From Pseudoalteromonas luteoviolacea DSM 6061 (GTDB lineage Bacteria > Pseudomonadota > Gammaproteobacteria > Enterobacterales > Alteromonadaceae): DNA of 64,000 bases. The stretch covers positions 124,001-188,000 of the forward strand of contig NZ_AUYB01000098.1 of NCBI RefSeq assembly GCF_001625655.1. The letters are read 5' to 3'. Below the pieces are notes generated by a model, which saw only the letters and a program-made list of their open reading frames with translations, had not been told where the DNA came from and searched no databases. Of the stretch, positions 52,774 through 62,767 are shown one piece after another; the first letter of the stretch is position 1; each line of letters starts with the position of its first letter. Both the position numbers and the translations under genes were made by a program.

Positions 52774-55700
52774 AGTTGCAGACATTGCCAATGAGTTGGC
52801 GGACCCGATTTTTGGTTTAGGCGAAAAGATTTGGGATGAAACTGTGGGCGCGCTGTGGGATAGCTTATCGCCCGATGTGCCAGAAACCGACTATGCCACC
52901 CTTGCTAAGGGACTACAAAAAGGCATTGACCAGCCACGGCGTATCACCTTTGGGCGCGACCGTGTGGGCGGTGTGATTGCCCATCAAGCTACCGTGGAGC
53001 GTGACGAAAAGAAATGGGTGCAGCTCATTGTGTTAATCAATGGTGCGCCCATTGATGCGCTGGAAGAAGTCTACATTGCCAACAAGCCGCTTTCTGACTA
53101 TCCCGAGGACAGTTGGGACTATGCCCTCTCTGATGGTAATCACACGTCAGCAAATCCGTTGGCGGTGTCTAAAATGGCAGGCTGGACACAAGCACACGTG
53201 GGCTTTGCGCAAGCCCATGTGTTTATTGAGCTTGAAAACAACCGTGAAGTATTCCCTGATGGGATATCAGACTGTGAGTTTTTAATACGCGGTGCGCGTA
53301 TTTGGGACCCGCGCGACAGCCAGCAAAACCCCGATGATTCTGCCACTTGGGTATGGTCTCAAAATGCGGTGCTCTGCGCCTTGCACTACATTCGTTTTTA
53401 TGGGGCCCATGAAGTGCCTTATCATCGCATTCCGCTCAATTGGTGGATAGCGGCAGCCAATGTGTGCGACGAACATGCCCTATATCAAGATGCGGATGGG
53501 GTGGATAGGTATGAGCCGCGCTACACCTGCAACGGCACCTTTCGCTTTACCAGCAAGCCCATTGAGATTTTAAATCAGCTAGAGCGCTGCTTTGCAGGGA
53601 AAATTTTTCGCCAGATGGGCCAATGGTTTGTGCGCGTCGGTGCCTGGTATGGCAATCCCACCTATACGATTAACCAATCTGATGTGATGGGCAACGTTAA
53701 AATCAAATGGCATGCAGACTTGCGTGATAGAGCCAATATGGTGCGTACCACCTTTACCGACCCCAACCAGCATTATGAGCGCACCGATGCCCCGCCAATA
53801 CGGGCAGAAGGCTACATTGCAAAAGACAATCAATTGCTTGAAACGACGATTTCTTTGCCCTTTGTTAGAAGTGCCACGACCGCCCAGCGTTTGGCCAAAA
53901 TCCACTTAGAGCAAACGAGACTGGGTTCCATCGAGCTGCCACTGAAGCACAAGGCCTTGCAAGCGGCTGTGGGTCGCACTGTGTATGTGGATTTACCCAA
54001 AGAGCACATCACTAAAAAGGTGTATCGCGTGGTGGGTCGAAAGTTTCGTTTAGATGGTGGTATTACCCTCACCTGTATTGAAGACAGCCCACTGCTTTGG
54101 GCCGATGATTTAATCCCTGGGGCGTCAGATATCACGCCAAACAGTGATTATGTGACAGGGCCACCCTCGCCCATTATGGATGTACAAGTCATCGTGGATA
54201 TGGACGGCAATGGCATTGTGAAGTGGACCCACCCAACCCCGTTGGCCGTGCACGAATACGATGTGGAGTACTATCAAAATAGCATGCGTATTTACCATGA
54301 GAAAGTAACCTATACGCAGGCGGTTATCCCAAAGCTCGCCCTTGGCACCTACACCGCCAAAGTGTATGCCAGGAACATTTTTGGTCAGCGCTCCAAGTCT
54401 GTGGCCATTCAATTTAGCGTCTCCGCGCCAGTTAAACCCGCACTCTCTGCTGTGGCGGACTATAACCAAATTACCCTCACCGCAACTTTGCCTGCAATGG
54501 GAATTGGTACCCAGTTCGAATGGCAGTTTTTAGGCTCAAATGATGTGCCCGAGCAAAGTCCCGCTGTGTTTACGCAAATCTACACCCGCATTGGCTTACA
54601 GCCTTTGACTGAGTATCACTTCCAATGTCGCGCTGTGAATCACTTAGGCCACAGTGATTGGGTGCAGATAGTTGCCGCCACAACCGAGGTGGATTTAACA
54701 GAATTTATTAACGACATGCCACTGGCGAAGCTCAGCCAAGAAGCGCAGGACTTAATAAACGACTTAAACACCCAGGTGGATAGATTGCGCCCTGAAACCG
54801 AGAACAACTTACCCTCGCTTGTTACTAGAAACATTGCACAAATACAAGGTTTGGAAGAGGTTACCAAAGTCTTGGATGACGCCATTGCTGAGGGTATTCC
54901 GGCGCAAATAGCGCTGAATAAAGTCAAATTGGATGAAACCGCGTTGGCGGTGACTGACATGCAAAAAAGCGTGTTTGATGTGACGGCAGGCTATACAAAC
55001 TTTAGGAATGAGTATGAGCGCAGGACGTTAAACAATGAGCGTTTGATAGATGCGGCGGTGTTTGTGGATGCAGAGTCTGGCACCATTGTAAATCGGGCGT
55101 TTTCATATACCGACACGCAATTTAGTGAAGCGGTGTCTTTGGTAGATGGCGCTCATGCGCGCATTAATTTTGAGTCTCGTAGGATAAAACAAGCAGAGGA
55201 TAAATTGATTGATGCCAGTGCGCAAATCGCGCTGCAGGCAGGCCAGATTTTACAGCGCGCCACTTTCAGTGAAGTGAATGCCCAAATTGCCGGTGCCATG
55301 GCTGCGCTCACGCCTGCCTACAGCTGGCAGTTTAACAGCGGCAGTGAGGGCTTTGCAGGCTTTGAAAGTCACCATGCGCTGGGGTATTTGGTGTGTAAAA
55401 GTACGCTCTTTAGCCCCGCCATCTCGCTGGATACCATCGACAACCCCATGTTTAGGCTGCGCGTACGCAAACACCAAAACAGCACCTGGCTTGGCCGCAT
55501 TCAATTTCAAGGTGGCGCATTGTTTTTGCCCGAGCCGACAAGTTTTGATTGGGAAGTCGTCCAAATTGAGGCAACCGGCACGGCGGGATATAGCGGCTTG
55601 CTCACTTGGCTGCAGTTTGAGCTGGGCGCGTGTGACATCGACTTTATTGAAATCGGCAAACGCGGGGCCAATGATTTAGCCCTCAAAGACATCACCAGTC

Positions 55701-58700
55701 GCACCACCACCATTGAACACGAGCTCGACGCAGGCACAGGACGGATGGCGCACTATGCCACCACGGCGTGGGTATCAAGTTTAGGCTATCAGACTCAAAG
55801 CAACGTCCAAACGCTTATTGATTCGTTTAACACCCAATACAGTATCAGCGCCGTCCTACAGGAACTCAGTGACAATGACATCATCGTCAAAGCCAATGCG
55901 GCGCAAACTTGGATTGATGGCGCAAACGCCACCATTCGAAATCAGGTTATCAGTTATCTCAATGAAGAAGACGGGGTGAACCAAAAGCTGGCCATGGCTG
56001 AGCAACACATTGATGCACTGGCTGGGGAAATACAGCAATCGGTCACGCAAATCCAAGGTATTCAGCTTGATTTAGCCGACAAAGATTTAAACCAGGTATT
56101 AGAGGCCTACAACCAGCTTTTACGCGACAACGCTTTGGCTGAGCACTCCATCACCCTCGCCCATGCAGAAGATAAACTCTCTGCGATAACAGATGACGTC
56201 AGTGCGCTCTCGTCTCAATCCACCCAGCTCATCGCGCTGCACAACCAAAGCGCGGCTAGTATTGATATTCTCGGTAAGGCTTTTGCCAATGCGCGCCAAG
56301 CAAGCAGCGAGCGCACTGAAACACTGCGTGCTGAAATTACCCATGAAAGCCAAAAAGCCATTGCAGAGGCCAAAGGCTTTACCCGCGCTCTGGTGGGGTA
56401 TTGTGTAGACAGTGAAGGTAATCGAACTATTGAGCAAGATGCGGTTGCATGCGAACTGGCAGGTCATACTTGGGTAGACGGCCCTGTGGTTGAGCGCTCT
56501 ATGAGTTTAGCTTCGTTACTGGTCGACAGTCGAGGCTATCAAACCGCCAGCCAAGTAAGCCAGGCGATTAGCACCTTTGATGCAGTCTATGGTGTTACCG
56601 CCGCCCTTCAGTCCTTTTATGACAACGGCACACTGGAAAAGGCCAACGCCGCCGAGCGCTTTATTGCCGGTGCTGCCGGTTACATCAAAGACCAAATCAC
56701 GGTATTCAATGCCCAAGAAGATGGCGTGGATGAGCAGTTTACCAATGTGTCGAGCACACTCGATGCCATTCAAGGTGAGATTAATCAGAGTATTGTGCAA
56801 GTCCAAGGGCTACAACTTGGGGCCCAAGCAAAGAGCTTAGCGGAAGTTATCAGTGCTTATAACGCCCTGCTTCAAAACAACGAGCTGCAGCAATTAGATA
56901 TTAAACTCGCCCTGGCACAAGACAAGCTCAAAGCCACCACAAATGAGCTTCAAAGCATTGCCAGTCATACCCTAGAGTTGGGCGCAATACATCAACAAAA
57001 CAGCGCAGTTATCACCTCCATCGCCAAAGCCTTTGCCAACGAACGTCAAGCCAGTGCCTTGCGAAATGAACACTTTATCGCTTTCACTCAATCGACAAAA
57101 GCGGCTTTTCAACAAACCACTGAGCTTATCTCCAACCTTGATTCCGCCATGACCAGTCAGCGAGAAGACTTGGTGGCTAACATCGAGCAAGGCGATACAT
57201 CTACTTTAGCCAGCGCCATCACCTACACGCGCGCTGCCGTGGGTTATTGCATCGATGCGCAAGGGAATCTCACGAGTGAGACCGATGCAACCCTTTGTGT
57301 TGCTGCAGGCCATAGCTGGGTGGATGGCCCTCTCGCGGAGTTTATTCGCAAACTCCAAATTGAAAACACTGCAGGTGATAAAGCCAGCATTTCAGATATT
57401 CGCCAAGCCTTTGAAACCGAGGACGGCCGACTCATCGCACGCGGCGGGTTTCTCATTAACAACCAAGGGCGTGCAACGGGCATTGTGGGCTTAAACGATG
57501 GTCAAATTGGTAACCTGGATTTGGTCGGCGATGTCATTCGCCAAGGTGTGATGGTCGGCGAGTCGTTTATACCTACGTCCTACATTGATAACCGCGACCC
57601 ACAAAACCCTGTACATGTGTTTCGTGGTCGTTTAGAGCTGGGTAATTTTGTGGTTGAGTCCGAAGACGATATTCGTGGGCTTGATGGCAAGGATGGCCTA
57701 AACGGAAAAGATGGCACCGATGGTATTCCTGGTGAGCGTGGTGAAGACGGCCAAAGCCTCTATACCTGGATAGCCTATAGCCAATATGCAAACGGGGCCA
57801 ATATGTACCAAGTTCCGAACAATGCTACCGAGTATATTGGTATTGCGGTCAATCAACATACGGCAACAGAATCCACTAACCCCGCTGATTACACCTGGTC
57901 AAAGTTCAAAGGTGACCAAGGCATACCAGGTGACAAAGGTCAGACCGGTGATGCTGGTCAAGACGGTCAAAATGGCGAAACAGGTGCGCGCGGTGCGGGA
58001 CGTTTTGTCAGTGCCACATCCTCAGGGATTTGGTCAGACGCCCTCGCCCACGCAGCCTGTGCGGGTGGACATGCAGTGCTTTATGATGTTGTAACGCTCT
58101 ACAAAGTCGATGACCCCAGCATACAAACCACCAAAAGCTGGGACGGTCAGCGTTGGCAGACTTTTGCACTCCATATTCATGGCAATCAATTGGTCGATGG
58201 CACAGTCATTGCCAATGAACTGGCCGCAGCCGTTGGCACATTCAGTGGGCGTATTCGTGTCTATGCCCCCAATGCCGAGAGTGATTTAATCAATATCGCA
58301 ACGCACCGAAACGGCCGAGCCGGTATGGTTTTCAATTCTGGCAACTCCACTATGGCCACCGCGCTGACACTCAATAGCACACATGGCAATGGGCTTGAAG
58401 TCAGTGGTGGCCTCAATGCCATTCGTGCGTCCGGCACAGGCAATGTCATCGAAGTGCGCGCAAACAACACGACATCTACCGCCCTTTGGACACCGCTAAA
58501 ACTCTATGCAGCCAAAGGTTATACCCCGTTTACGGGAATGCATGAAGGATTAGTACAAAAAGGCACTCAACTGGTACCAGGCGACATCGTCTGCGATAGC
58601 AAGCTCATTAATATTGCCGATATGTCCAATGCCATATGTGAAATGGCGCGTGCAACACACGCCAATCAGCGAAATGTGCGTGGTGTGTATATCGCACGCA

Positions 58701-59014
58701 GAGCGCTTACTGCTGACACTTTACCCGCGGGGCTGAGCGGTTTTAAGGGCGCGCAGCGGTTCAATACACTCAAAGCCACCCATGACGTCATCGAGTTCAA
58801 TGCCTTAGGTGAAGGCGTACTTAATGTGTGCGGCCAAGGCGGCGATATTGAAGCGGGCGATTATCTCTGCTCAAGCGATATGCCAGGCAAAGGCATGCGC
58901 CAGCATGACCAAAGTGTTGAGCGCCCCTACACCCTTGCCCAAGCACGGCATGACGTGACTTTCACATCATCAACACACATCAAAAAAATCGCAGTCATCT
59001 ACTTACGAGGATAA
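52766..59014 (+). CDS. Tail-tip host-specificity protein (lambda J-like) with duplicated helical module and collagen-like repeats
   Basis: The start at ATG 52766 overlaps the previous stop. The protein has about 2082 residues. An N-terminal hub (RITFGRDRVGGVIAHQATVE) is followed by fibronectin-type segments near bases 54140-54690 and a long helical part. Within the latter, a module of about 250 residues ending in GYC-(V/I)D-x-(E/Q)GN and (G)H-(T/S)-WVDGP occurs twice (about 55760-56490 and 56500-57330). Collagen-like Gly-X-Y runs lie near 57680-57750 and 57910-58000 and would trimerise the fibre. The C-terminal 300 residues form a beta-rich tip. Confidence 0.88.
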   Translation: MGKVADIANELADPIFGLGEKIWDETVGALWDSLSPDVPETDYATLAKGLQKGIDQPRRITFGRDRVGGVIAHQATVERDEKKWVQLIVLINGAPIDALEEVYIANKPLSDYPEDSWDYALSDGNHTSANPLAVSKMAGWTQAHVGFAQAHVFIELENNREVFPDGISDCEFLIRGARIWDPRDSQQNPDDSATWVWSQNAVLCALHYIRFYGAHEVPYHRIPLNWWIAAANVCDEHALYQDADGVDRYEPRYTCNGTFRFTSKPIEILNQLERCFAGKIFRQMGQWFVRVGAWYGNPTYTINQSDVMGNVKIKWHADLRDRANMVRTTFTDPNQHYERTDAPPIRAEGYIAKDNQLLETTISLPFVRSATTAQRLAKIHLEQTRLGSIELPLKHKALQAAVGRTVYVDLPKEHITKKVYRVVGRKFRLDGGITLTCIEDSPLLWADDLIPGASDITPNSDYVTGPPSPIMDVQVIVDMDGNGIVKWTHPTPLAVHEYDVEYYQNSMRIYHEKVTYTQAVIPKLALGTYTAKVYARNIFGQRSKSVAIQFSVSAPVKPALSAVADYNQITLTATLPAMGIGTQFEWQFLGSNDVPEQSPAVFTQIYTRIGLQPLTEYHFQCRAVNHLGHSDWVQIVAATTEVDLTEFINDMPLAKLSQEAQDLINDLNTQVDRLRPETENNLPSLVTRNIAQIQGLEEVTKVLDDAIAEGIPAQIALNKVKLDETALAVTDMQKSVFDVTAGYTNFRNEYERRTLNNERLIDAAVFVDAESGTIVNRAFSYTDTQFSEAVSLVDGAHARINFESRRIKQAEDKLIDASAQIALQAGQILQRATFSEVNAQIAGAMAALTPAYSWQFNSGSEGFAGFESHHALGYLVCKSTLFSPAISLDTIDNPMFRLRVRKHQNSTWLGRIQFQGGALFLPEPTSFDWEVVQIEATGTAGYSGLLTWLQFELGACDIDFIEIGKRGANDLALKDITSRTTTIEHELDAGTGRMAHYATTAWVSSLGYQTQSNVQTLIDSFNTQYSISAVLQELSDNDIIVKANAAQTWIDGANATIRNQVISYLNEEDGVNQKLAMAEQHIDALAGEIQQSVTQIQGIQLDLADKDLNQVLEAYNQLLRDNALAEHSITLAHAEDKLSAITDDVSALSSQSTQLIALHNQSAASIDILGKAFANARQASSERTETLRAEITHESQKAIAEAKGFTRALVGYCVDSEGNRTIEQDAVACELAGHTWVDGPVVERSMSLASLLVDSRGYQTASQVSQAISTFDAVYGVTAALQSFYDNGTLEKANAAERFIAGAAGYIKDQITVFNAQEDGVDEQFTNVSSTLDAIQGEINQSIVQVQGLQLGAQAKSLAEVISAYNALLQNNELQQLDIKLALAQDKLKATTNELQSIASHTLELGAIHQQNSAVITSIAKAFANERQASALRNEHFIAFTQSTKAAFQQTTELISNLDSAMTSQREDLVANIEQGDTSTLASAITYTRAAVGYCIDAQGNLTSETDATLCVAAGHSWVDGPLAEFIRKLQIENTAGDKASISDIRQAFETEDGRLIARGGFLINNQGRATGIVGLNDGQIGNLDLVGDVIRQGVMVGESFIPTSYIDNRDPQNPVHVFRGRLELGNFVVESEDDIRGLDGKDGLNGKDGTDGIPGERGEDGQSLYTWIAYSQYANGANMYQVPNNATEYIGIAVNQHTATESTNPADYTWSKFKGDQGIPGDKGQTGDAGQDGQNGETGARGAGRFVSATSSGIWSDALAHAACAGGHAVLYDVVTLYKVDDPSIQTTKSWDGQRWQTFALHIHGNQLVDGTVIANELAAAVGTFSGRIRVYAPNAESDLINIATHRNGRAGMVFNSGNSTMATALTLNSTHGNGLEVSGGLNAIRASGTGNVIEVRANNTTSTALWTPLKLYAAKGYTPFTGMHEGLVQKGTQLVPGDIVCDSKLINIADMSNAICEMARATHANQRNVRGVYIARRALTADTLPAGLSGFKGAQRFNTLKATHDVIEFNALGEGVLNVCGQGGDIEAGDYLCSSDMPGKGMRQHDQSVERPYTLAQARHDVTFTSSTHIKKIAVIYLRG

Positions 59015-59019
59015 TAACA

Positions 59020-61878
59020 ATGACCTGGTTTAACTCTGCAAATTCAAATGCCACCAACGGCAGTAACATCATCAAAATTAACGACAATCAAAGTGTGGCC
59101 AACATTCGTGCAAGTGATGCGTTGGTGTTAGGGGCTTTCGCACCCGTTGAAATCGCCAAAGCGTATGTCACCACACACGGCACCTTCGTTGAACTCATAA
59201 AACCTTGGCCCAATGCCACCCAAAACCAAGTGCCTTGCGTGGCTTTACCCACCTCTGGGGATTTTAATACCGCCGTTTCTGCCCTCAACAATGCCTCCAA
59301 AATGGTCAACGACAACTACAAAGCCATGATTGAATGGCAAACGAAAACCGGAACAGTCGAGTTCAGCGATTTAGAAGGCAATACCCAAAGTGTTAAAACG
59401 CTGCGCCAAATGCAAATCGAAATAGACACCGCAAATCCCTACCCTTGGGCCATGCGCAAAGGAGAATTTGAAGCGAGAAGACAGCAGTATCTAAACCGAT
59501 ATGTGGCCAGTGGCTTTGTCCATTTGGGGGAGTCTTTAACAAGTACCCATTACATCAATGTCGGCCCAGGCTTATACACAGGAAATGAAAGTTCTGGTGA
59601 TTTTATGGATAACCTGAATTGGGGTGTGCATGGCGGCCAGTATCCAGTGTTATGTGTTGCGGGCGTCCTAACTCAGTTAAAAGACTTGTCCATCAACCAG
59701 TCAAGCATCGCAAACATCATCAAGTTGCCTACCGCAGAAGATGGCCGCAGGACATACGATTGCAGCACAAGTACGACGGTGACACATAGCACTGCAAGCG
59801 TGGCATTTGCATCTGAAACCCCAACAAATCAAGTGGTAACAGAAAGAATGGATATGTGGGGTTTTGAGGCTTTTCCACGCGAGATTACAGAAGCAGATCC
59901 ATTTGTGTATCAACATGGATTACTTCAAAGCCAAGCAAGTGACATATCGGGCGTTGCCACGATTGATGACAATGTTCGACCTGACTCGTATTTTGCGTGG
60001 TATGAGGGAGATAACACAAGCCGAGGTAAAGGCGTGAATTGGATGACCGCAACAGCAAGCGAACGTCAATCTATTGCGAGCGACCCTAAGAACAATCTGT
60101 TCTTTGATGATAAGACAGGTCGATTTAATCAATGGTGTGTGCGAGGACGGTCATTTGCTGGACTAGGTAATGGTGACTGGGACAATATTGACAGTGAGAG
60201 TACCTCCTCTTTGAGTTGTAAAGCACGTGTCACAGCGCAAGGCGTCCTTAATACGGTAGAAAGCTTCCATAAAACATCGAATTCAGCTGTTACATTTCAC
60301 GGTAAGCACTACGCGCGCACATCTATGCTAAAACAACACCAAAAAGGGTTGTTTCGAACCGGTATTTCAAATAGCGCGTTGGGTGGTGAGTGTTATTTCT
60401 TGGTCTGTGGCACTGTAAATCGACTGAATAAAGGCGGATATCACCCCAGCTTTAACCCACAGGGAACAAGATTACTTACGAACGAGTACGGCAACCACGC
60501 AACGTCAGCTACTTGGTTCAATGGTTCGGGGACGACAAAAGCATATCTAAATAGTACGCAGTCTTTGTTTGACCCTAATGTAGTAAACACTGCGAGCGGG
60601 TTTATAGGAGATGGGTTTTCAATAAAAGCGAGGCCCGATGGTCGCCTTTTTGATGCCATATACGCAAGTGGCCAAGGCGGTGTTTGTCGCGACATGCGTT
60701 ATGCCGCTCAAGGTTTGAGCTTGGATGACATTGTAGCGCTAGACTTAAAAGTTAAAAGCGGTCAAGCCAGAGGAAATGAAAAGCTCTGCAAAACTATGAT
60801 ATTAAAAGACACGGTCACCAATGTCACATCGAAGTCTGCGGGTATCAAAGTGCTGATTTTCAACAAAGATAAGTTCGCTACTCTGGGGTTAGATGTGCAT
60901 ACACACAATCACGAGAACCGAGGACTGACGCATCAAAGAACTGGTTCTTACGTCCTGTTTAATTCTACGATATACCCTATCTCACACGTGCTTCATATCA
61001 CCTCAACTGACTTGTTTTATGTCTACTATGAAATCGCCAATGGTGAGATATCCAGCGGCAGTGAAGTAACTCTCATTATTAACAAAGAACTCAAATTACC
61101 CGTCGCCGGAGAGTACACACACATGGATGTCATGGGTGATCCAGACAAGATACTACTATGCGAGCAATTAAAGTCAGGCTGGGTGGGTAATTGGATCTCA
61201 AAAGTGCCAGACAACACTGATGGCTATACTTTAACGAAACCTTTTTCTAGTCAAAGTGCATGCATCTACACGTTAAACAACGGAGCTAGTTGGAATGCGT
61301 TAACACCAGATATCGATAGTACGACCAACAAATTAACCGACAGCTGGAACCCTGATGCTGTTGTCATTCAAGCCTATAAATCAAAAGCAAAACTAGCCCA
61401 CCAAGCAAGTAACAGCGTTATTTATAAAGGCCTATCAGGTGTTGGAAATGTATTTTTGACTCAAAATCTCATTCAGCGAGAACTTTGTTATTCACTTACA
61501 AATAATGTCATTGTACGAAGCGCACATGCTCAAAGTGAAAGCACCGTACCCTTAAAAGATTTTGGTCGTCTGGACGACGGCTCTTTCTTTCAAACCAGTT
61601 CAAGAGCATTTGACTTCCCATTAAACTTTCCGATACCAGACAACAACAGTTCAGCACTATTGGCACTTAACTATGCTGTGGAAGAACACGGTCAGGCTTT
61701 TATTAACTATGCGTTTGCTGAACTGCACTACGATTCAGCCGCAAACAACTGGGGTTGTGATGGCAATATACCTATCGCAAATGGTTTGAACACAATGCTC
61801 GATACGAATGGGAATACGGTTGTGTTTGGCACTGCACAAACAGTTGAGGTTTTGGGATGGGTAAAAAGTGACGTTTGA
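59020..61878 (+). CDS. Tail fibre / receptor-binding protein
   Basis: This 952-residue protein is the last phage gene, right after the J-like gene. The N-terminal 150 residues, with a repeated-helix feel (ALNNASKMVNDNYKAMIEW), should attach to the tail tip. The remainder is beta-rich, glycine- and serine-rich and lacks a recognised domain. The second half is clearly more AT-rich than the first, suggesting exchange of the receptor-binding part. No separate chaperone gene follows. Confidence 0.75.
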   Translation: MTWFNSANSNATNGSNIIKINDNQSVANIRASDALVLGAFAPVEIAKAYVTTHGTFVELIKPWPNATQNQVPCVALPTSGDFNTAVSALNNASKMVNDNYKAMIEWQTKTGTVEFSDLEGNTQSVKTLRQMQIEIDTANPYPWAMRKGEFEARRQQYLNRYVASGFVHLGESLTSTHYINVGPGLYTGNESSGDFMDNLNWGVHGGQYPVLCVAGVLTQLKDLSINQSSIANIIKLPTAEDGRRTYDCSTSTTVTHSTASVAFASETPTNQVVTERMDMWGFEAFPREITEADPFVYQHGLLQSQASDISGVATIDDNVRPDSYFAWYEGDNTSRGKGVNWMTATASERQSIASDPKNNLFFDDKTGRFNQWCVRGRSFAGLGNGDWDNIDSESTSSLSCKARVTAQGVLNTVESFHKTSNSAVTFHGKHYARTSMLKQHQKGLFRTGISNSALGGECYFLVCGTVNRLNKGGYHPSFNPQGTRLLTNEYGNHATSATWFNGSGTTKAYLNSTQSLFDPNVVNTASGFIGDGFSIKARPDGRLFDAIYASGQGGVCRDMRYAAQGLSLDDIVALDLKVKSGQARGNEKLCKTMILKDTVTNVTSKSAGIKVLIFNKDKFATLGLDVHTHNHENRGLTHQRTGSYVLFNSTIYPISHVLHITSTDLFYVYYEIANGEISSGSEVTLIINKELKLPVAGEYTHMDVMGDPDKILLCEQLKSGWVGNWISKVPDNTDGYTLTKPFSSQSACIYTLNNGASWNALTPDIDSTTNKLTDSWNPDAVVIQAYKSKAKLAHQASNSVIYKGLSGVGNVFLTQNLIQRELCYSLTNNVIVRSAHAQSESTVPLKDFGRLDDGSFFQTSSRAFDFPLNFPIPDNNSSALLALNYAVEEHGQAFINYAFAELHYDSAANNWGCDGNIPIANGLNTMLDTNGNTVVFGTAQTVEVLGWVKSDV

Positions 61879-62097
61879 GATAAAACAGAAAAGTGACATT
61901 GGGTTAGATACTTTCTAATTCACTTAGTATGAACCAAAGAATTTTGAAATTTGACATGCTTAACATTGAGCTAGTTTTATTGATGAGAAGCATTCAACCA
62001 ACGGCCGTTATTGGCTCATAACTGACAGCAAGTGAAAATGATACTAAAGATATGAGCCTCTAAACGTAGTTTAACTAAGTCCAGTTTCTAGTGTCTT
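61879..62097. other. Prophage right-end region
   Basis: About 220 bp lie between the last phage gene and the host junction. They hold no gene. The nonamer TCCAGTTTC occurs at 62080 and again across the junction at 62102, 22 bp apart; the second is host sequence. The terminal bases do not show the CA end expected from Mu. Confidence 0.5.
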
Positions 62098-62104
62098 TTT
62101 ATCC
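62098..62104. repeat. Direct repeat at the right prophage junction
   Basis: TTTATCC here matches the left junction copy at 15181-15187. Confidence 0.7.
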
Positions 62105-62362
62105 AGTTTCAAAACGCGCGTTACACCTGCCACCATAGTTAGAAGATGCTTCAAGAATTTTGAAAGAAACCCCCTGCTGTTTCAATAAGTAACCCGAAAC
62201 AAGTCCAGCAACCCCAGCACCTATTATAATAACAGGGTCATCAGCACTTTCATTTTTAGAGAAGCTTTCTATACCAGAACAAGCACTTAAAAATGGCTGT
62301 AAAGGTAAAGTTAAGCCTAGTGCATGGCATGCCTTTATAAACTCTCTTCTATTCACTTTCAA
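62099..62362 (-). pseudogene. Flavin amine oxidase, N-terminal fragment with Tat signal
   Basis: The 87-residue piece starts with a twin-arginine signal (NRREFIK), a hydrophobic stretch and a LSACSG lipobox-like site. It continues with the FAD-binding Rossmann motif VIIIGAGVAGLVSG and a GGRCNARFETG end. It then runs into the junction and stops at TAA within the shared repeat. The remaining part is at 14244-15187. A sec-independent exported or lipid-anchored enzyme was thus inactivated by the prophage. Confidence 0.9.
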
Positions 62363-62691
62363 AAGTACTAGCCTATACTTTACCGCTTTCAGTTGCGCTT
62401 AGTGTTAGGTTAAGCCGAGCAAATCAAAAGTTCAAGGTTAGTTTATTGGTAAATTTTACTACTAGTTTTACCAAAAATAATTCTGAGGAGTAAAACCCTG
62501 TTTTAATTTATCCACTCAGGAAAAATATTCAGCCACTCTCTTTCTGAGTTGGGTAATGTATCCTTTTACTTTTTAATAAAATCGAATTTAACATAATATG
62601 GGTGTTAGATTAATTAGGAATAGATCTGATAACGGCGGAATTTATTATGTTAAGAGCATGAACGCCATACACTTCAAAGGCCTTATTCCAC

Positions 62692-62767
62692 GCCATTTCC
62701 ACACGTGGTTGATCACATGGCTAGTCTGGCAAATTGAGAGTCGGAAGTTAGGTGTAAAATGTTTTAC
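62692..62767 (-). promoter_or_regulatory. Relic copy P4 of the phage late promoter and leader, outside the prophage
   Basis: About 76 bp match 22023-22098 with only a few differences. The match includes the perfect dyad GTAAAACATTTTAC (62754-62767), the 17-bp spacing to CAATTT and the leader hairpin, where an A-to-G change keeps a G-U pair. The lysozyme gene itself is absent. The flanking TTAGGCTAAAGT near 62793 is also found beside the degenerate copy at 23142. Confidence 0.85.

Larger units (their letters stand above)
15188..62097. mobile_element. Mu-like transposable prophage (siphovirus type) with four cargo islands
   Basis: The element of about 46.9 kb is bounded by the split amine oxidase gene and a short direct repeat. 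It carries the full set of modules: repressor and Ner-like control genes, MuA transposase, MuB ATPase, GemA, a Mor/C activator, lysozyme, small and large terminase, portal, MuF, protease/scaffold, capsid, tail tube, frameshifted tail chaperones, tape measure, tail tip and receptor-binding genes. A tube without a contractile sheath makes it a siphovirus-type Mu relative like B3 and D3112. Four cargo islands (22.2-24.5, 31.2-34.9, 35.1-39.2, 48.0-51.0 kb) make it larger than usual. All essential genes seem intact, so it could still be inducible. Confidence 0.93.

Noticed and set aside
15188..62097. CRISPR array, tRNA gene or integrase-type attachment site in the prophage
   Set aside because: No regularly spaced identical repeats, no tRNA-like fold at the junctions and no tyrosine or serine recombinase were found; insertion is by the MuA-type transposase.
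62402..62411. GTTAGGT resembling an attC core near the amine oxidase promoter
   Set aside because: No partner core or hairpin at attC distance was seen, so it is probably chance.
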